A DNA stretch of 5,863 nt from Streptomycetaceae bacterium. GTDB lineage: Bacteria > Actinomycetota > Actinomycetes > Nanopelagicales > Nanopelagicaceae. Position numbers and translations under genes: made by a program. The stretch is from contig JAIXYD010000008.1 in assembly GCA_027490415.1 (NCBI GenBank), positions 1 through 5,863 on the forward strand. Direction: 5' to 3'. Every line of letters starts with the position of its first letter. Positions within the stretch are counted from its first letter, which is position 1. Below are positions 1 to 5,501 of this stretch, piece after piece. Under the pieces are notes generated by a model. It did not search any database. It was not told the DNA's origin and worked only from the letters and a program-made list of their open reading frames with translations.

Positions 1-525
1 ACTGTCTTTAACATATTGGGGCCGCTAGCGAATCCAGCAAAACCTCAGGCCGCGGCAATCGGAGTAGCGGATGACCGAATGCATCTAGTGATGGCACAAG
101 TCTTAGCTACTCGTGGAGTCGATGGTTTCGTCTTTCGTGGTGATGATGGACTCGATGAGATCACCCTTTCATCAACTACATCAGTGCTGAGTATCGGCAA
201 CGGTGAGATTCGTAGCGATCGAATCGAACCCGCGGACTTCGGAATTTCTCGCGCACCTGTGAGTGATCTTGCGGGCGGAGATGCGACAGAGAATGCGCGA
301 ATCACAATGGCAATTTTCGCAGGTGAGAAAGGTGCACCGCGTGATGCGGTCATGCTCAATGCCGCTGCGGCGATTGCCGCCTTTGAAGGAGAGCAAGAAC
401 TTTCAATTCACGAGCGCATTGCACGGGCTCTCAAGAAGGCAGAAGCTGCTGTTGATAGTGGTGCTACTAGAGAACTTCTTCAGAGGTGGATTTCTCTGAC
501 TCAATCTTTGGTCGCGCCTTCTTAG
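1..525 (+). CDS. trpD: Anthranilate phosphoribosyltransferase, C-terminal part (5' end outside the window)
   Basis: TrpD transfers the phosphoribosyl group of PRPP to anthranilate, the second step of tryptophan synthesis in the cytoplasm. The frame is open from base 1, so the gene starts upstream; the TTG at 16 is an internal Leu codon, not a start. The visible 174 residues begin with TVFNILGPLANPA, the family's conserved segment after the first half of the phosphoribosyltransferase fold. The metal-binding acidic pair lies in GDDGLDEIT (D52 and E53 of the fragment), followed by the conserved LAGGDA and RDAVMLNAAAA segments. A full-length TrpD is about 340-350 residues, so roughly half is missing through the window edge. 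The residue before GDDGLDE is Arg (VFRGDD), where actinobacterial TrpD usually has His (VVHGDD). The stop TAG is at 523-525, and the last 59 bp overlap the convergent exonuclease gene. The assignment is very secure. Confidence 0.96.
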   Translation, partial: TVFNILGPLANPAKPQAAAIGVADDRMHLVMAQVLATRGVDGFVFRGDDGLDEITLSSTTSVLSIGNGEIRSDRIEPADFGISRAPVSDLAGGDATENARITMAIFAGEKGAPRDAVMLNAAAAIAAFEGEQELSIHERIARALKKAEAAVDSGATRELLQRWISLTQSLVAPS

Positions 526-1129
526 CACCAGCGTTAAGCATCTGGTTGATCGTCGTAATTCCGAAGGTTCCCATGATTTCGATAATGCCATGAAGCACAT
601 CAACTGTTGCTAGCGCATCATCAAGGGCTCTATGGTTCGGAGCGATCTCAGTACGGAAGTACATCGCAAGGGTTCCTAATTGGTAATTTGGAACATCATC
701 TTTCGTCAAAACAAAGCGAGCAGCTTTGACTGTATCTAGCACTCGAAAGTTCGGCCACGCATAACCATGGAGAGCAGCCGATGCCTTGAGAAAAGAGAGA
801 TCAAAGGGAGCATTATGTGCAACGAAAACAGTGGTTTTCTCACTGCCTAGAAATTCAAAGAGAAGTGGCAAGACTGATTCGATCCGTGGCGCATCGCTGA
901 GCATCTCATCAGAAATTCCAGTCAGCTCTGTGATAAATGGAGGCAGTGGTGTTCCTGGATTTACAAATGTCTTGAAGGTGCCGAGAACGTGGCCGCCACA
1001 CACTTTGACAGCACCTATTTCAGTGATTGCACTTCCGGTTTTTGGCGAGGCACCAGATGTCTCTAGATCAAGTACAACAAAGGTGGTCTGCGAGAGATCC
1101 TCATCTACAGGGGCAACCTTTTTGCTCAT
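467..1129 (-). CDS. DEDDh (DnaQ-like) 3'-5' exonuclease, single-domain
   Basis: This 220-residue protein has all five catalytic positions of the DEDDh exonuclease fold: D21 and E23 in VVLDLETSG (ExoI), D110 in AHNAPFDLSFL (ExoII), and H166 and D171 in NHRALDDA (ExoIII). It should use two divalent metals to remove nucleotides from 3' ends of DNA or RNA. The family covers the pol III epsilon proofreading subunit as well as free-standing nucleases, and the substrate cannot be read from sequence. The sequence after ExoIII (VDVLHGIIEIMGTFGITTI) resembles actinobacterial proteins in which this exonuclease is fused to a UvrC-like GIY-YIG domain. Here a short Lys/Glu/Ser-rich tail ends the protein instead. 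ATG at 1127-1129 is the only start upstream of the ExoI motif, and its Shine-Dalgarno is weak. The gene lies 39 bp downstream of the small membrane protein gene, probably in one operon, and its final 59 bp are antisense to the end of trpD. Confidence 0.92.
   Translation of the reverse strand: MSKKVAPVDEDLSQTTFVVLDLETSGASPKTGSAITEIGAVKVCGGHVLGTFKTFVNPGTPLPPFITELTGISDEMLSDAPRIESVLPLLFEFLGSEKTTVFVAHNAPFDLSFLKASAALHGYAWPNFRVLDTVKAARFVLTKDDVPNYQLGTLAMYFRTEIAPNHRALDDALATVDVLHGIIEIMGTFGITTINQMLNAGAKKARPKIESEKSTSEEVL
521..538 (+). repeat. Small inverted repeat straddling the trpD stop codon
   Basis: CTTAGC (521-526) and GTTAAG (533-538) can form a 6-bp stem with one G-U pair and a 6-nt loop in the + strand transcript. 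The trpD stop codon lies in the left arm. No U-run follows, so this is not a standard intrinsic terminator. It could be a weak 3'-end structure for trpD or chance. Confidence 0.25.
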
Positions 1130-1168
1130 CAGATCAGCCTAGATTACTTAGCCGACATCGAGCATCAT

Positions 1169-1438
1169 CTACTTACGCTTGAATGCCTTCTTTGCGCGAG
1201 CTGTCATTTTATCGGTCTCTGATTTGATGCGGGTGTAGACGACCTGAGCCCATGCAAACTCTGTGGCCAGTATTGCAACCCCAAGAACAATCAAAGGAAG
1301 ACCAGGGCCAGGGATAAAAATAAATACGATGCCAAGAAGTGTGACTGTCGAGCCGACTGTTGCGGCGATTACCCATCTGAATGGGTGAGGGAGATGGCGC
1401 CAGACGTTCTGAAGTTTACGTCTTACATTTTTAGCCAT
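1169..1438 (-). CDS. Small membrane protein of the PGPGW / TIGR02611 type
   Basis: With the ATG at 1438 this is an 89-residue protein. A basic N-terminal stretch (about residues 3-21) is followed by two hydrophobic helices (about 22-42 and 47-66) joined by the turn IFIPGPGLPLI, with PGPG at 43-46. The C-terminal tail is strongly basic and ends KKAFKRK. The PGPG turn between two helices is the signature of the putative transmembrane PGPGW family (TIGR02611-like in actinobacteria), whose function is unknown to me. Charge distribution suggests both ends face the cytoplasm. I chose ATG 1438 because AAGGA lies 10 nt upstream (1449-1453) and a TATATT -10 candidate at 1479-1484 predicts transcription starting near 1472. 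A longer reading from TTG at 1477 adds 13 residues but has no Shine-Dalgarno and would lie upstream of that start point. It is followed by the exonuclease gene after 39 bp. Confidence 0.85.
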   Translation of the reverse strand: MAKNVRRKLQNVWRHLPHPFRWVIAATVGSTVTLLGIVFIFIPGPGLPLIVLGVAILATEFAWAQVVYTRIKSETDKMTARAKKAFKRK

Positions 1439-1478
1439 GTGGTGGGCATCCTTAGATTTTCCTACTTGTGAAGTCAAG

Positions 1479-1484
1479 AATATA
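1479..1484 (-). promoter_or_regulatory. Candidate -10 box for the PGPGW-exonuclease operon
   Basis: TATATT on the - strand matches the -10 consensus at five of six positions. It would place the transcript start near 1472, leaving a leader of about 34 nt that contains AAGGA before the ATG at 1438. No convincing -35 hexamer is present at the right distance. Inference from position only. Confidence 0.4.
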
Positions 1485-1487
1485 GCG

Positions 1488-1493
1488 TAATGT
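1488..1493 (+). promoter_or_regulatory. Candidate -10 box for leaderless aldo/keto reductase transcript
   Basis: TAATGT fits the actinobacterial TANNNT -10 pattern and ends 7 nt before the ATG at 1501. That spacing is expected when transcription starts at or next to the start codon. No Shine-Dalgarno lies at a useful distance, which fits a leaderless mRNA. An alternative is TATAGC (1481-1486) serving a GTG start at 1492. No -35 is recognisable. Confidence 0.35.
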
Positions 1494-1500
1494 GAAGCGC

Positions 1501-2502
1501 ATGGAATATAGACGCCTCGGCAGCACTGGAATGTATGTATCGGAAATCGCTTACGGAAACTGGATTACCCACGGTTCTCAGGTGGAACAAGAAGCCGCGA
1601 TTAAATGTGTGAAAACAGCCTTCGACCTTGGCATCACGACCTTTGATACAGCCGATGTCTATGCAGGAACTCGAGCAGAAACTGTCCTCGGCAAGGCGCT
1701 AAAGGGTATCCGCAGAGAATCGTATGAACTCTTTACAAAGGTTTATTGGCCAACTGGAACCGGAAAAAATGATCGCGGGCTATCCCGTAAGCACATCATG
1801 GAATCCTGCCACGCCTCACTCAAGCGATTAAATGTCGATCACATCGATCTGTATCAAATGCATCGTTTTGATTTTGAGACACCACTCGAAGAATCCCTGC
1901 AGGCTTTTGAAGACTTGATTCGCCAAGGCAAAGTGAATTACATCGGATTCTCTGAATGGAATGCAGAGCAGATCTCGTCAGCCCTGAAAATTCAGGACGC
2001 TCGCGGTTACTCCCGTTTTGTTTCAAGCCAACCGCAGTATTCAGCGTTGTGGCGCGTTATCGAATCCGAAGTTGTTCCGCTTTCTCGTAAAGAGGGAATC
2101 GGGCAGATCGTCTGGTCGCCAATTGCCCAGGGCGTTCTTACAGGAAAATACAAGCCAGGGGTCAAACCTCCTGCCGGCTCACGTGCAACAGATAAGAAGA
2201 GCGGCGCTGGAATGATTTCGCGTTGGATGCGCGATGAAGTTCTTGAGGCCGTGCAGAAGCTAAAGCCAGTTGCCGATTCGGTTGGATTGACCATGTCACA
2301 ACTTGCGATCGCTTGGGTCTTGCAGAATGACAACGTCTCTTCAGCAATTATGGGAGCGACCAAACCATCTCAGGTAAAAGAAAATGTGAAAGCATCAGGC
2401 ATCAAACTTGATGCCTCTGTAATGAAAGCTATCGATGTCGCCCTAGGAACTCTTCCTGAGCGCGATCCCAAGCAGAACATCAGCCCTAACCCACGCGCGT
2501 AG
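1501..2502 (+). CDS. Aldo/keto reductase, Kv-beta-like family
   Basis: This is a cytoplasmic NADPH-dependent oxidoreductase with a (beta/alpha)8 barrel that should reduce aldehydes or ketones; the natural substrate cannot be told from sequence. With the ATG at 1501 it has 333 residues, a normal length. The N-terminus MEYRRLGSTGMYVSEIAYG is the usual start of the family. The catalytic tetrad is visible: D49 and Y54 in FDTADVYA, K80 in FTKVYW, and H121 in LYQMHRFD. GLSRKHIMESCHASLKRL resembles the voltage-gated K+ channel beta-subunit branch and its bacterial relatives. Near the C-terminus, MGATKPSQVKEN (G285, K288, Q291, N295) is the site that grips the NADPH 2'-phosphate and adenine. A GTG at 1492 would add three residues (MKR). 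ATG was preferred because it gives the family-standard N-terminus and fits the TAATGT box. Only 13 bp separate it from the peptidase gene downstream, so the two are probably co-transcribed. Confidence 0.94.
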   Translation: MEYRRLGSTGMYVSEIAYGNWITHGSQVEQEAAIKCVKTAFDLGITTFDTADVYAGTRAETVLGKALKGIRRESYELFTKVYWPTGTGKNDRGLSRKHIMESCHASLKRLNVDHIDLYQMHRFDFETPLEESLQAFEDLIRQGKVNYIGFSEWNAEQISSALKIQDARGYSRFVSSQPQYSALWRVIESEVVPLSRKEGIGQIVWSPIAQGVLTGKYKPGVKPPAGSRATDKKSGAGMISRWMRDEVLEAVQKLKPVADSVGLTMSQLAIAWVLQNDNVSSAIMGATKPSQVKENVKASGIKLDASVMKAIDVALGTLPERDPKQNISPNPRA

Positions 2503-2515
2503 AAAGTTTTCATAC

Positions 2516-4552
2516 ATGTCTGCAAACCCATTCTTTGCTCCGAGCACCCTTGAATATGAGCTGCCAGATTTTGCATCTATCAAGGAATCGCATTACCTCG
2601 AGGCGTTCTATGAAGGCACCAAAGAACAGCTAGCCGAAGTCGATGCGATCATCGCATCGGGTGAGCCGACATTTGAAAACACCATTGTCGCCCTAGAAAA
2701 GAGTGGTCGCACACTTACGCGCATGCTTCTTGTCTTCTACAACAAGTCATCAAGTGATACCAACGACGCGATGGATGCCATCGAAGAGGAAATCGCACCC
2801 AAGCTCTCGGCCCATCAAGATGCAATCACACTTAACCCTGCGCTCTTTGCTCGAATCAAGAGTCTTCACGATCGGCAAGACACGCTCTCGCTTAACTCAG
2901 AAGATGCCTGGCTACTGCAAAAGTACTACCGAGATTTTGTCTATGCCGGAGCGCACTTGTCACAAGAACAGCGCGAGAAGCTCACTAAACTCAATGAGCG
3001 TCTTTCGTATCTAGAGACTCAATTCTCCAAGAACCTTCTTGCCGATACCAATGACAGTGCACTCGTTGTTGATTCGAAGGAAGAACTCGCAGGACTTTCT
3101 GACGGTGAAATCCAGGCTGCAGCCGATGCTGCTTCTGCTCGCGGATTAACAGGTAAATATCTTTTGGCGATGGTCAACTTCACCGGTAACCCAATTCTTG
3201 ACTCGCTTGAAGTTCGAACCACTCGTGAACGCATTATGAGAGCATCTTTGTTGCGTGGAAACCGCGACAATGAATTCGATACAAAGGCGATCATTGTCGA
3301 GATGGCTCAACTACGCGCTGTGCGAGCAAATCTTTTTGGAAAGAAGACTCACGCTGACTACATCATCGCCGAACAGACTGCAGGAAGTGTCGAGAATGTG
3401 CACACCATGTTGCGCAAGATCGCGCCGGCAGCAGCCAGAAATGCTCGGGCTGAGGGTTCAGACATTCAAGCGATGATCAAAGAGTCGGGCGAGGACTTCG
3501 AGTTAGCTAGTTGGGATTGGGATTTCTATACAGAGAAGGTGCGCAAGGCCAAGCACAACATTGATTCCAGCGCCATGAGACCTTACTTCGAACTTGAACG
3601 TGTTTTGCACGATGGAGTCTTCTTTGCCGCAACAAAACTCTTTGGAATCACATTTAAGGCTCGCCCTGATTTAGTGACCTACCATCCAGAAGCCAGAGCA
3701 TTTGAAGTCTTTAATGAAGATGGAAGCAAGCTTGGACTTTTCATCGGCGACTTCTACACCCGTGACTCAAAGCGCGGTGGTGCATGGATGAACAACCTGG
3801 TTGATCAGAGTTTCCTTCTTGGTCAACTTCCCGTCGTAGTGAACAACCTTAATGTTCCAAAACCAGCAGCGGGACAGCCGACTCTGCTTACCTATGACGA
3901 GATCGTTACCCTCTTTCACGAGTTTGGTCACGCGCTACACGGACTTCTATCCAGCGTTCAGTACCCACGTGTTTCGGGCACAAGTGTTCAGCGCGACTTC
4001 GTAGAGTTTCCATCTCAAGTCAATGAAATGTGGATTCTCTGGCCAGAAGTTGTTGCCAACTATGCAAAGCATTTTGAAACAGGTGAACAACTTCCTCAAG
4101 AGCTCATTGATCGACTCAATGGTGCCTCGGCATTTAATGAAGGACATGCAACGAGCAGTTACTTGGCTGCAGCCATTTTGGATCTTGCCTGGCACTCACT
4201 TGAAGCAGGGGAAACCGTCGCAGACGTTGTCGCCTTTGAGGCGAAAGCAATTAAGGACTACGGCCTTGACTATCACGCTGTCCCAACAAGGTATCGCAGC
4301 ACTTACTTCTCGCACATCTTCGGTGGCGGCTACTCGGCTGGATACTACGGATACATTTGGAGCGAAGTTCTCGATGCCGAATCTGTTGATTGGTTTAAAG
4401 AAAATGGCGGCCTGACGCGCAAGAACGGAGACCACTTTAAGGCGCAACTGCTTAGTAGAGGCGGCTCAATTGATTCGATGCAGATGTTCAAGAATTTCCG
4501 TGGACGCGAAGCTTCGATTTCTCCGCTACTTAAGCGCCGCGGTCTTGAGTAA
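2516..4552 (+). CDS. dcp: Peptidyl-dipeptidase Dcp-type zinc metallopeptidase (family M3)
   Basis: This 678-residue enzyme is full length (E. coli Dcp is about 680) and should remove dipeptides from the C-terminus of oligopeptides in the cytoplasm, part of peptide recycling. The zinc site is HEFGH with ligands H468 and H472 and catalytic E469; the third ligand is E497 in DFVEFPSQ. The substrate-binding end of the cleft is present as FSHIFGGGYSAGYYGY (H600, Y606, Y613), preceded by PTRYRSTY. N-terminal segments such as NPFFAPSTL, FENTIVALEKSG and GGAWMNN match Dcp more closely than oligopeptidase A, so the dipeptidase call is favoured, though M3 subfamilies are easily confused. There is no signal peptide. 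The ATG at 2516 has only a weak upstream purine stretch and lies 13 bp after the reductase stop, suggesting translation from a shared mRNA. The 3' end overlaps the phosphatase gene on the other strand by 23 bp. Confidence 0.95.
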   Translation: MSANPFFAPSTLEYELPDFASIKESHYLEAFYEGTKEQLAEVDAIIASGEPTFENTIVALEKSGRTLTRMLLVFYNKSSSDTNDAMDAIEEEIAPKLSAHQDAITLNPALFARIKSLHDRQDTLSLNSEDAWLLQKYYRDFVYAGAHLSQEQREKLTKLNERLSYLETQFSKNLLADTNDSALVVDSKEELAGLSDGEIQAAADAASARGLTGKYLLAMVNFTGNPILDSLEVRTTRERIMRASLLRGNRDNEFDTKAIIVEMAQLRAVRANLFGKKTHADYIIAEQTAGSVENVHTMLRKIAPAAARNARAEGSDIQAMIKESGEDFELASWDWDFYTEKVRKAKHNIDSSAMRPYFELERVLHDGVFFAATKLFGITFKARPDLVTYHPEARAFEVFNEDGSKLGLFIGDFYTRDSKRGGAWMNNLVDQSFLLGQLPVVVNNLNVPKPAAGQPTLLTYDEIVTLFHEFGHALHGLLSSVQYPRVSGTSVQRDFVEFPSQVNEMWILWPEVVANYAKHFETGEQLPQELIDRLNGASAFNEGHATSSYLAAAILDLAWHSLEAGETVADVVAFEAKAIKDYGLDYHAVPTRYRSTYFSHIFGGGYSAGYYGYIWSEVLDAESVDWFKENGGLTRKNGDHFKAQLLSRGGSIDSMQMFKNFRGREASISPLLKRRGLE

Positions 4553-4561
4553 GGTGCTTAA
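4530..4561 (+). repeat. Inverted repeat spanning both stop codons of dcp and the phosphatase gene
   Basis: TTAAGCGCC (4530-4538) pairs with GGTGCTTAA (4553-4561) as a 9-bp stem with a 14-nt loop. In the + strand RNA the one non-Watson-Crick position is a G-U wobble; in the - strand RNA it becomes a C-A mismatch, so the structure suits the dcp transcript. The dcp stop is in the loop and the phosphatase stop is in the left arm. No U-run follows on either strand. It may act as a 3'-end or barrier structure between convergent transcripts; terminator function is unproven. Confidence 0.4.
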
Positions 4562-5039
4562 TAAACCCATCTACCGCTGATTCGATCATGGTGAGAACTC
4601 GAAGGTATGCATCTTCGGATTGATTGTATGGATCTGGAACCTCAAGTTTGAAATAGTCGCTCGACAACGGGTGGATGTTTTTAAGCGCGGGATCAAAACT
4701 ACGAAGATAGAAAACTTTCTCCCGTGCATCATCGCTGGGAGCTAGTGAGAGAACGTTTTCGTAGTTACTCGAATCCATCACGAGTATGTAATCGTGCATG
4801 AAGTAATCGTTGGACTTAAATTGCGAGGCGACATGGTCATATTGATAACCAGCCTTCTCCCAGACCTTCTTCGAAGTTGGGTGCGGTCCCTGTCCAATGT
4901 GCCATTCACTAGTACCCGAGCTACTTACTTGAATATCAAGATTTTCAAATGCTTTAACTTTGTTGCTCAAGACCGCCGCGGCCATAGGGGAGCGGCAGAT
5001 GTTTCCAAGACAAACCATGGTTACCGATAGTCGGGACAT
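4530..5039 (-). CDS. Low-molecular-weight protein tyrosine phosphatase
   Basis: This 169-residue cytoplasmic protein carries the LMW-PTP active-site loop at its N-terminus, VCLGNICRSP, with nucleophile C10 and phosphate-binding R16 (Cx5R). The general acid is D136 in VPDPY. The conserved SSSGTSEWHIGQGPHPTS segment (39-56) is also present. It should dephosphorylate phosphotyrosine (sometimes phosphoarginine) on proteins; relatives regulate capsule assembly, stress responses or host interaction, and the target here is unknown. The ATG at 5039 has AGGA seven nt upstream (5047-5050), and starting later would destroy the Cx5R loop. A strong hairpin with a U-rich tail ends exactly where this Shine-Dalgarno begins, so expression from the upstream small gene is probably limited or regulated. 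The 3' end overlaps dcp by 23 bp. Confidence 0.94.
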   Translation of the reverse strand: MSRLSVTMVCLGNICRSPMAAAVLSNKVKAFENLDIQVSSSGTSEWHIGQGPHPTSKKVWEKAGYQYDHVASQFKSNDYFMHDYILVMDSSNYENVLSLAPSDDAREKVFYLRSFDPALKNIHPLSSDYFKLEVPDPYNQSEDAYLRVLTMIESAVDGFIKHLTQDRGA

Positions 5040-5050
5040 GAATCAATCCT

Positions 5051-5096
5051 AATCAAAACAAATCAGCCCCACTACCGTGAGGCAATGGGGCCGATT
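5051..5096 (-). terminator. Intrinsic terminator or attenuator between the small membrane gene and the phosphatase gene
   Basis: Read on the - strand, AATCGGCCCC (5096-5087) pairs with GGGGCTGATT (5070-5061). The enclosed ATTGCC and GGTAGT also pair around a TCAC loop, giving a continuous stem of 16 bp with three G-U pairs. The stem is followed at once by TGTTTTGATT (5060-5051). On the + strand the three wobble positions turn into A-C mismatches and no T-run follows, so the signal is directional. It lies 9 bp after the stop of the 52-residue gene and directly abuts the phosphatase Shine-Dalgarno. The U-tract is interrupted by G, so read-through is plausible. Confidence 0.72.
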
Positions 5097-5105
5097 CAGA
5101 AAGAA

Positions 5106-5264
5106 CTAGGCTTTTGGTGAAACTACCAAAGCACCAATTACAGCAAAGACTCCGAAAAGCAGCCCAAGAATTGTCCATAGAGCCACATTAAGATTCTTTT
5201 TCTTTGCTTGGCTGTAGCAGATTGCTGCGCAACCAACCCAAACTGCAAGGATTAAAATCTCCAT
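5106..5264 (-). CDS. 52-residue two-helix membrane protein, function unknown
   Basis: ATG at 5264 to TAG at 5106-5108 encodes a 52-residue protein starting MEILILAVWVGCAAICYS and ending VVSPKA. Helix 1 covers about residues 2-18. A short basic loop, QAKKKN (19-24), should face the cytoplasm. Helix 2 covers about 27-48 (VALWTILGLLFGVFAVIGAL). The loop charge predicts a hairpin with both ends outside. I do not recognise a family. The case for a real gene rests on a near-perfect Shine-Dalgarno (GAGGAG at 5272-5277, 7 nt from the ATG), a clean membrane-hairpin composition, and the directional hairpin terminator 9 bp after the stop. The upstream leader contains an inverted repeat at 5288-5318. Confidence 0.82.
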   Translation of the reverse strand: MEILILAVWVGCAAICYSQAKKKNLNVALWTILGLLFGVFAVIGALVVSPKA

Positions 5265-5271
5265 CTTTTTT

Positions 5272-5277
5272 CTCCTC
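5272..5277 (-). promoter_or_regulatory. Strong ribosome-binding site of the 52-residue gene
   Basis: GAGGAG followed by AAAAAAG and the ATG at 5264, a spacing of 7 nt. It is the best Shine-Dalgarno in the window and is the main support for the start of this short gene. Confidence 0.85.
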
Positions 5278-5287
5278 TTTCTCTAGA

Positions 5288-5318
5288 AGTGTGAAGAGTG
5301 ATTTAACATTCCCACACT
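5288..5318 (-). promoter_or_regulatory. Inverted repeat in the upstream region of the 52-residue gene
   Basis: AGTGTG (5288-5293) and CACACT (5313-5318) form a perfect 6-bp inverted repeat with a 19-bp spacer. A competing pairing, GAGTG (5296-5300) with CACTC (5315-5319), shares the right arm. On the - strand the spacer includes TTAAAT (5306-5301), a four-of-six -10 match, so the repeat could be an operator around the promoter or a leader fold. A run of nine A residues at 5324-5332 lies just outside. Weak evidence. Confidence 0.3.
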
Positions 5319-5332
5319 CGATTAAAAAAAAA

Positions 5333-5489
5333 TGGTAGCAATACAAAAAGTCTGTGTCAGAAAAAACGTCTACTTAGTGGTGAGAAATTCGGCAAAAGGT
5401 GGTCTCACTTTTGGTGACTGGTCACGCTTAATTCAGTCGAATTTTGGCCTTTTCAGGCTGAGTAATCACTCGTTCGCCACAGCCAGGGA
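5333..5489. other. Intergenic stretch with tandem inverted repeats, no convincing gene
   Basis: This is the core of the roughly 240-bp divergent gap between the 52-residue gene and the methyltransferase. I see no credible coding sequence. Its visible structure is GTGAGA (5380-5385) with TCTCAC (5403-5408), followed by TTTT, and then GTGAC-tg-GTCAC at 5414-5425. A short GGCCT/AGGCT stem lies around 5447-5460. The GTGAC palindrome is about 65 bp upstream of the candidate -10 of the methyltransferase gene, a possible regulator site. Function is unknown. Confidence 0.35.
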
Positions 5490-5495
5490 TAGCAT
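5490..5495 (+). promoter_or_regulatory. Candidate -10 box for a leaderless methyltransferase transcript
   Basis: TAGCAT fits TANNNT and is followed by exactly six bases before the ATG at 5502, which would put the transcript start on the A of the start codon. The nearest Shine-Dalgarno-like AGGGA (5485-5489) is 12 nt from the ATG, too far to be optimal. No clear -35 is visible. Confidence 0.4.
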
Positions 5496-5501
5496 GCAGC
5501 C

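Noticed and set aside
45..359. 104-residue open frame on the - strand
   Set aside because: Antisense to conserved trpD sequence, no ribosome-binding site, Ser/Arg/Ala-rich shadow translation.
786..1142. 118-residue open frame on the + strand
   Set aside because: It lies fully antisense to the exonuclease gene, whose catalytic motifs are intact; its own protein shows no family feature.
1439..1477. TTG start giving a 102-residue PGPGW protein
   Set aside because: No Shine-Dalgarno upstream of the TTG, it would leave about 14-24 bp for two divergent promoters, and ATG 1438 has AAGGA at 10 nt.
2007..2363. 118-residue open frame on the - strand
   Set aside because: Shadow of the aldo/keto reductase; no motif and no initiation signal.
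4023..4415. 130-residue open frame on the + strand inside dcp
   Set aside because: Out-of-frame reading of the peptidase active-site region, which is clearly coding in the main frame.
5324..5332. Run of nine A (T9 on the - strand) as a possible terminator tail
   Set aside because: No GC-rich hairpin precedes it on the - strand and no gene ends there; more likely an AT-rich promoter-flanking tract.
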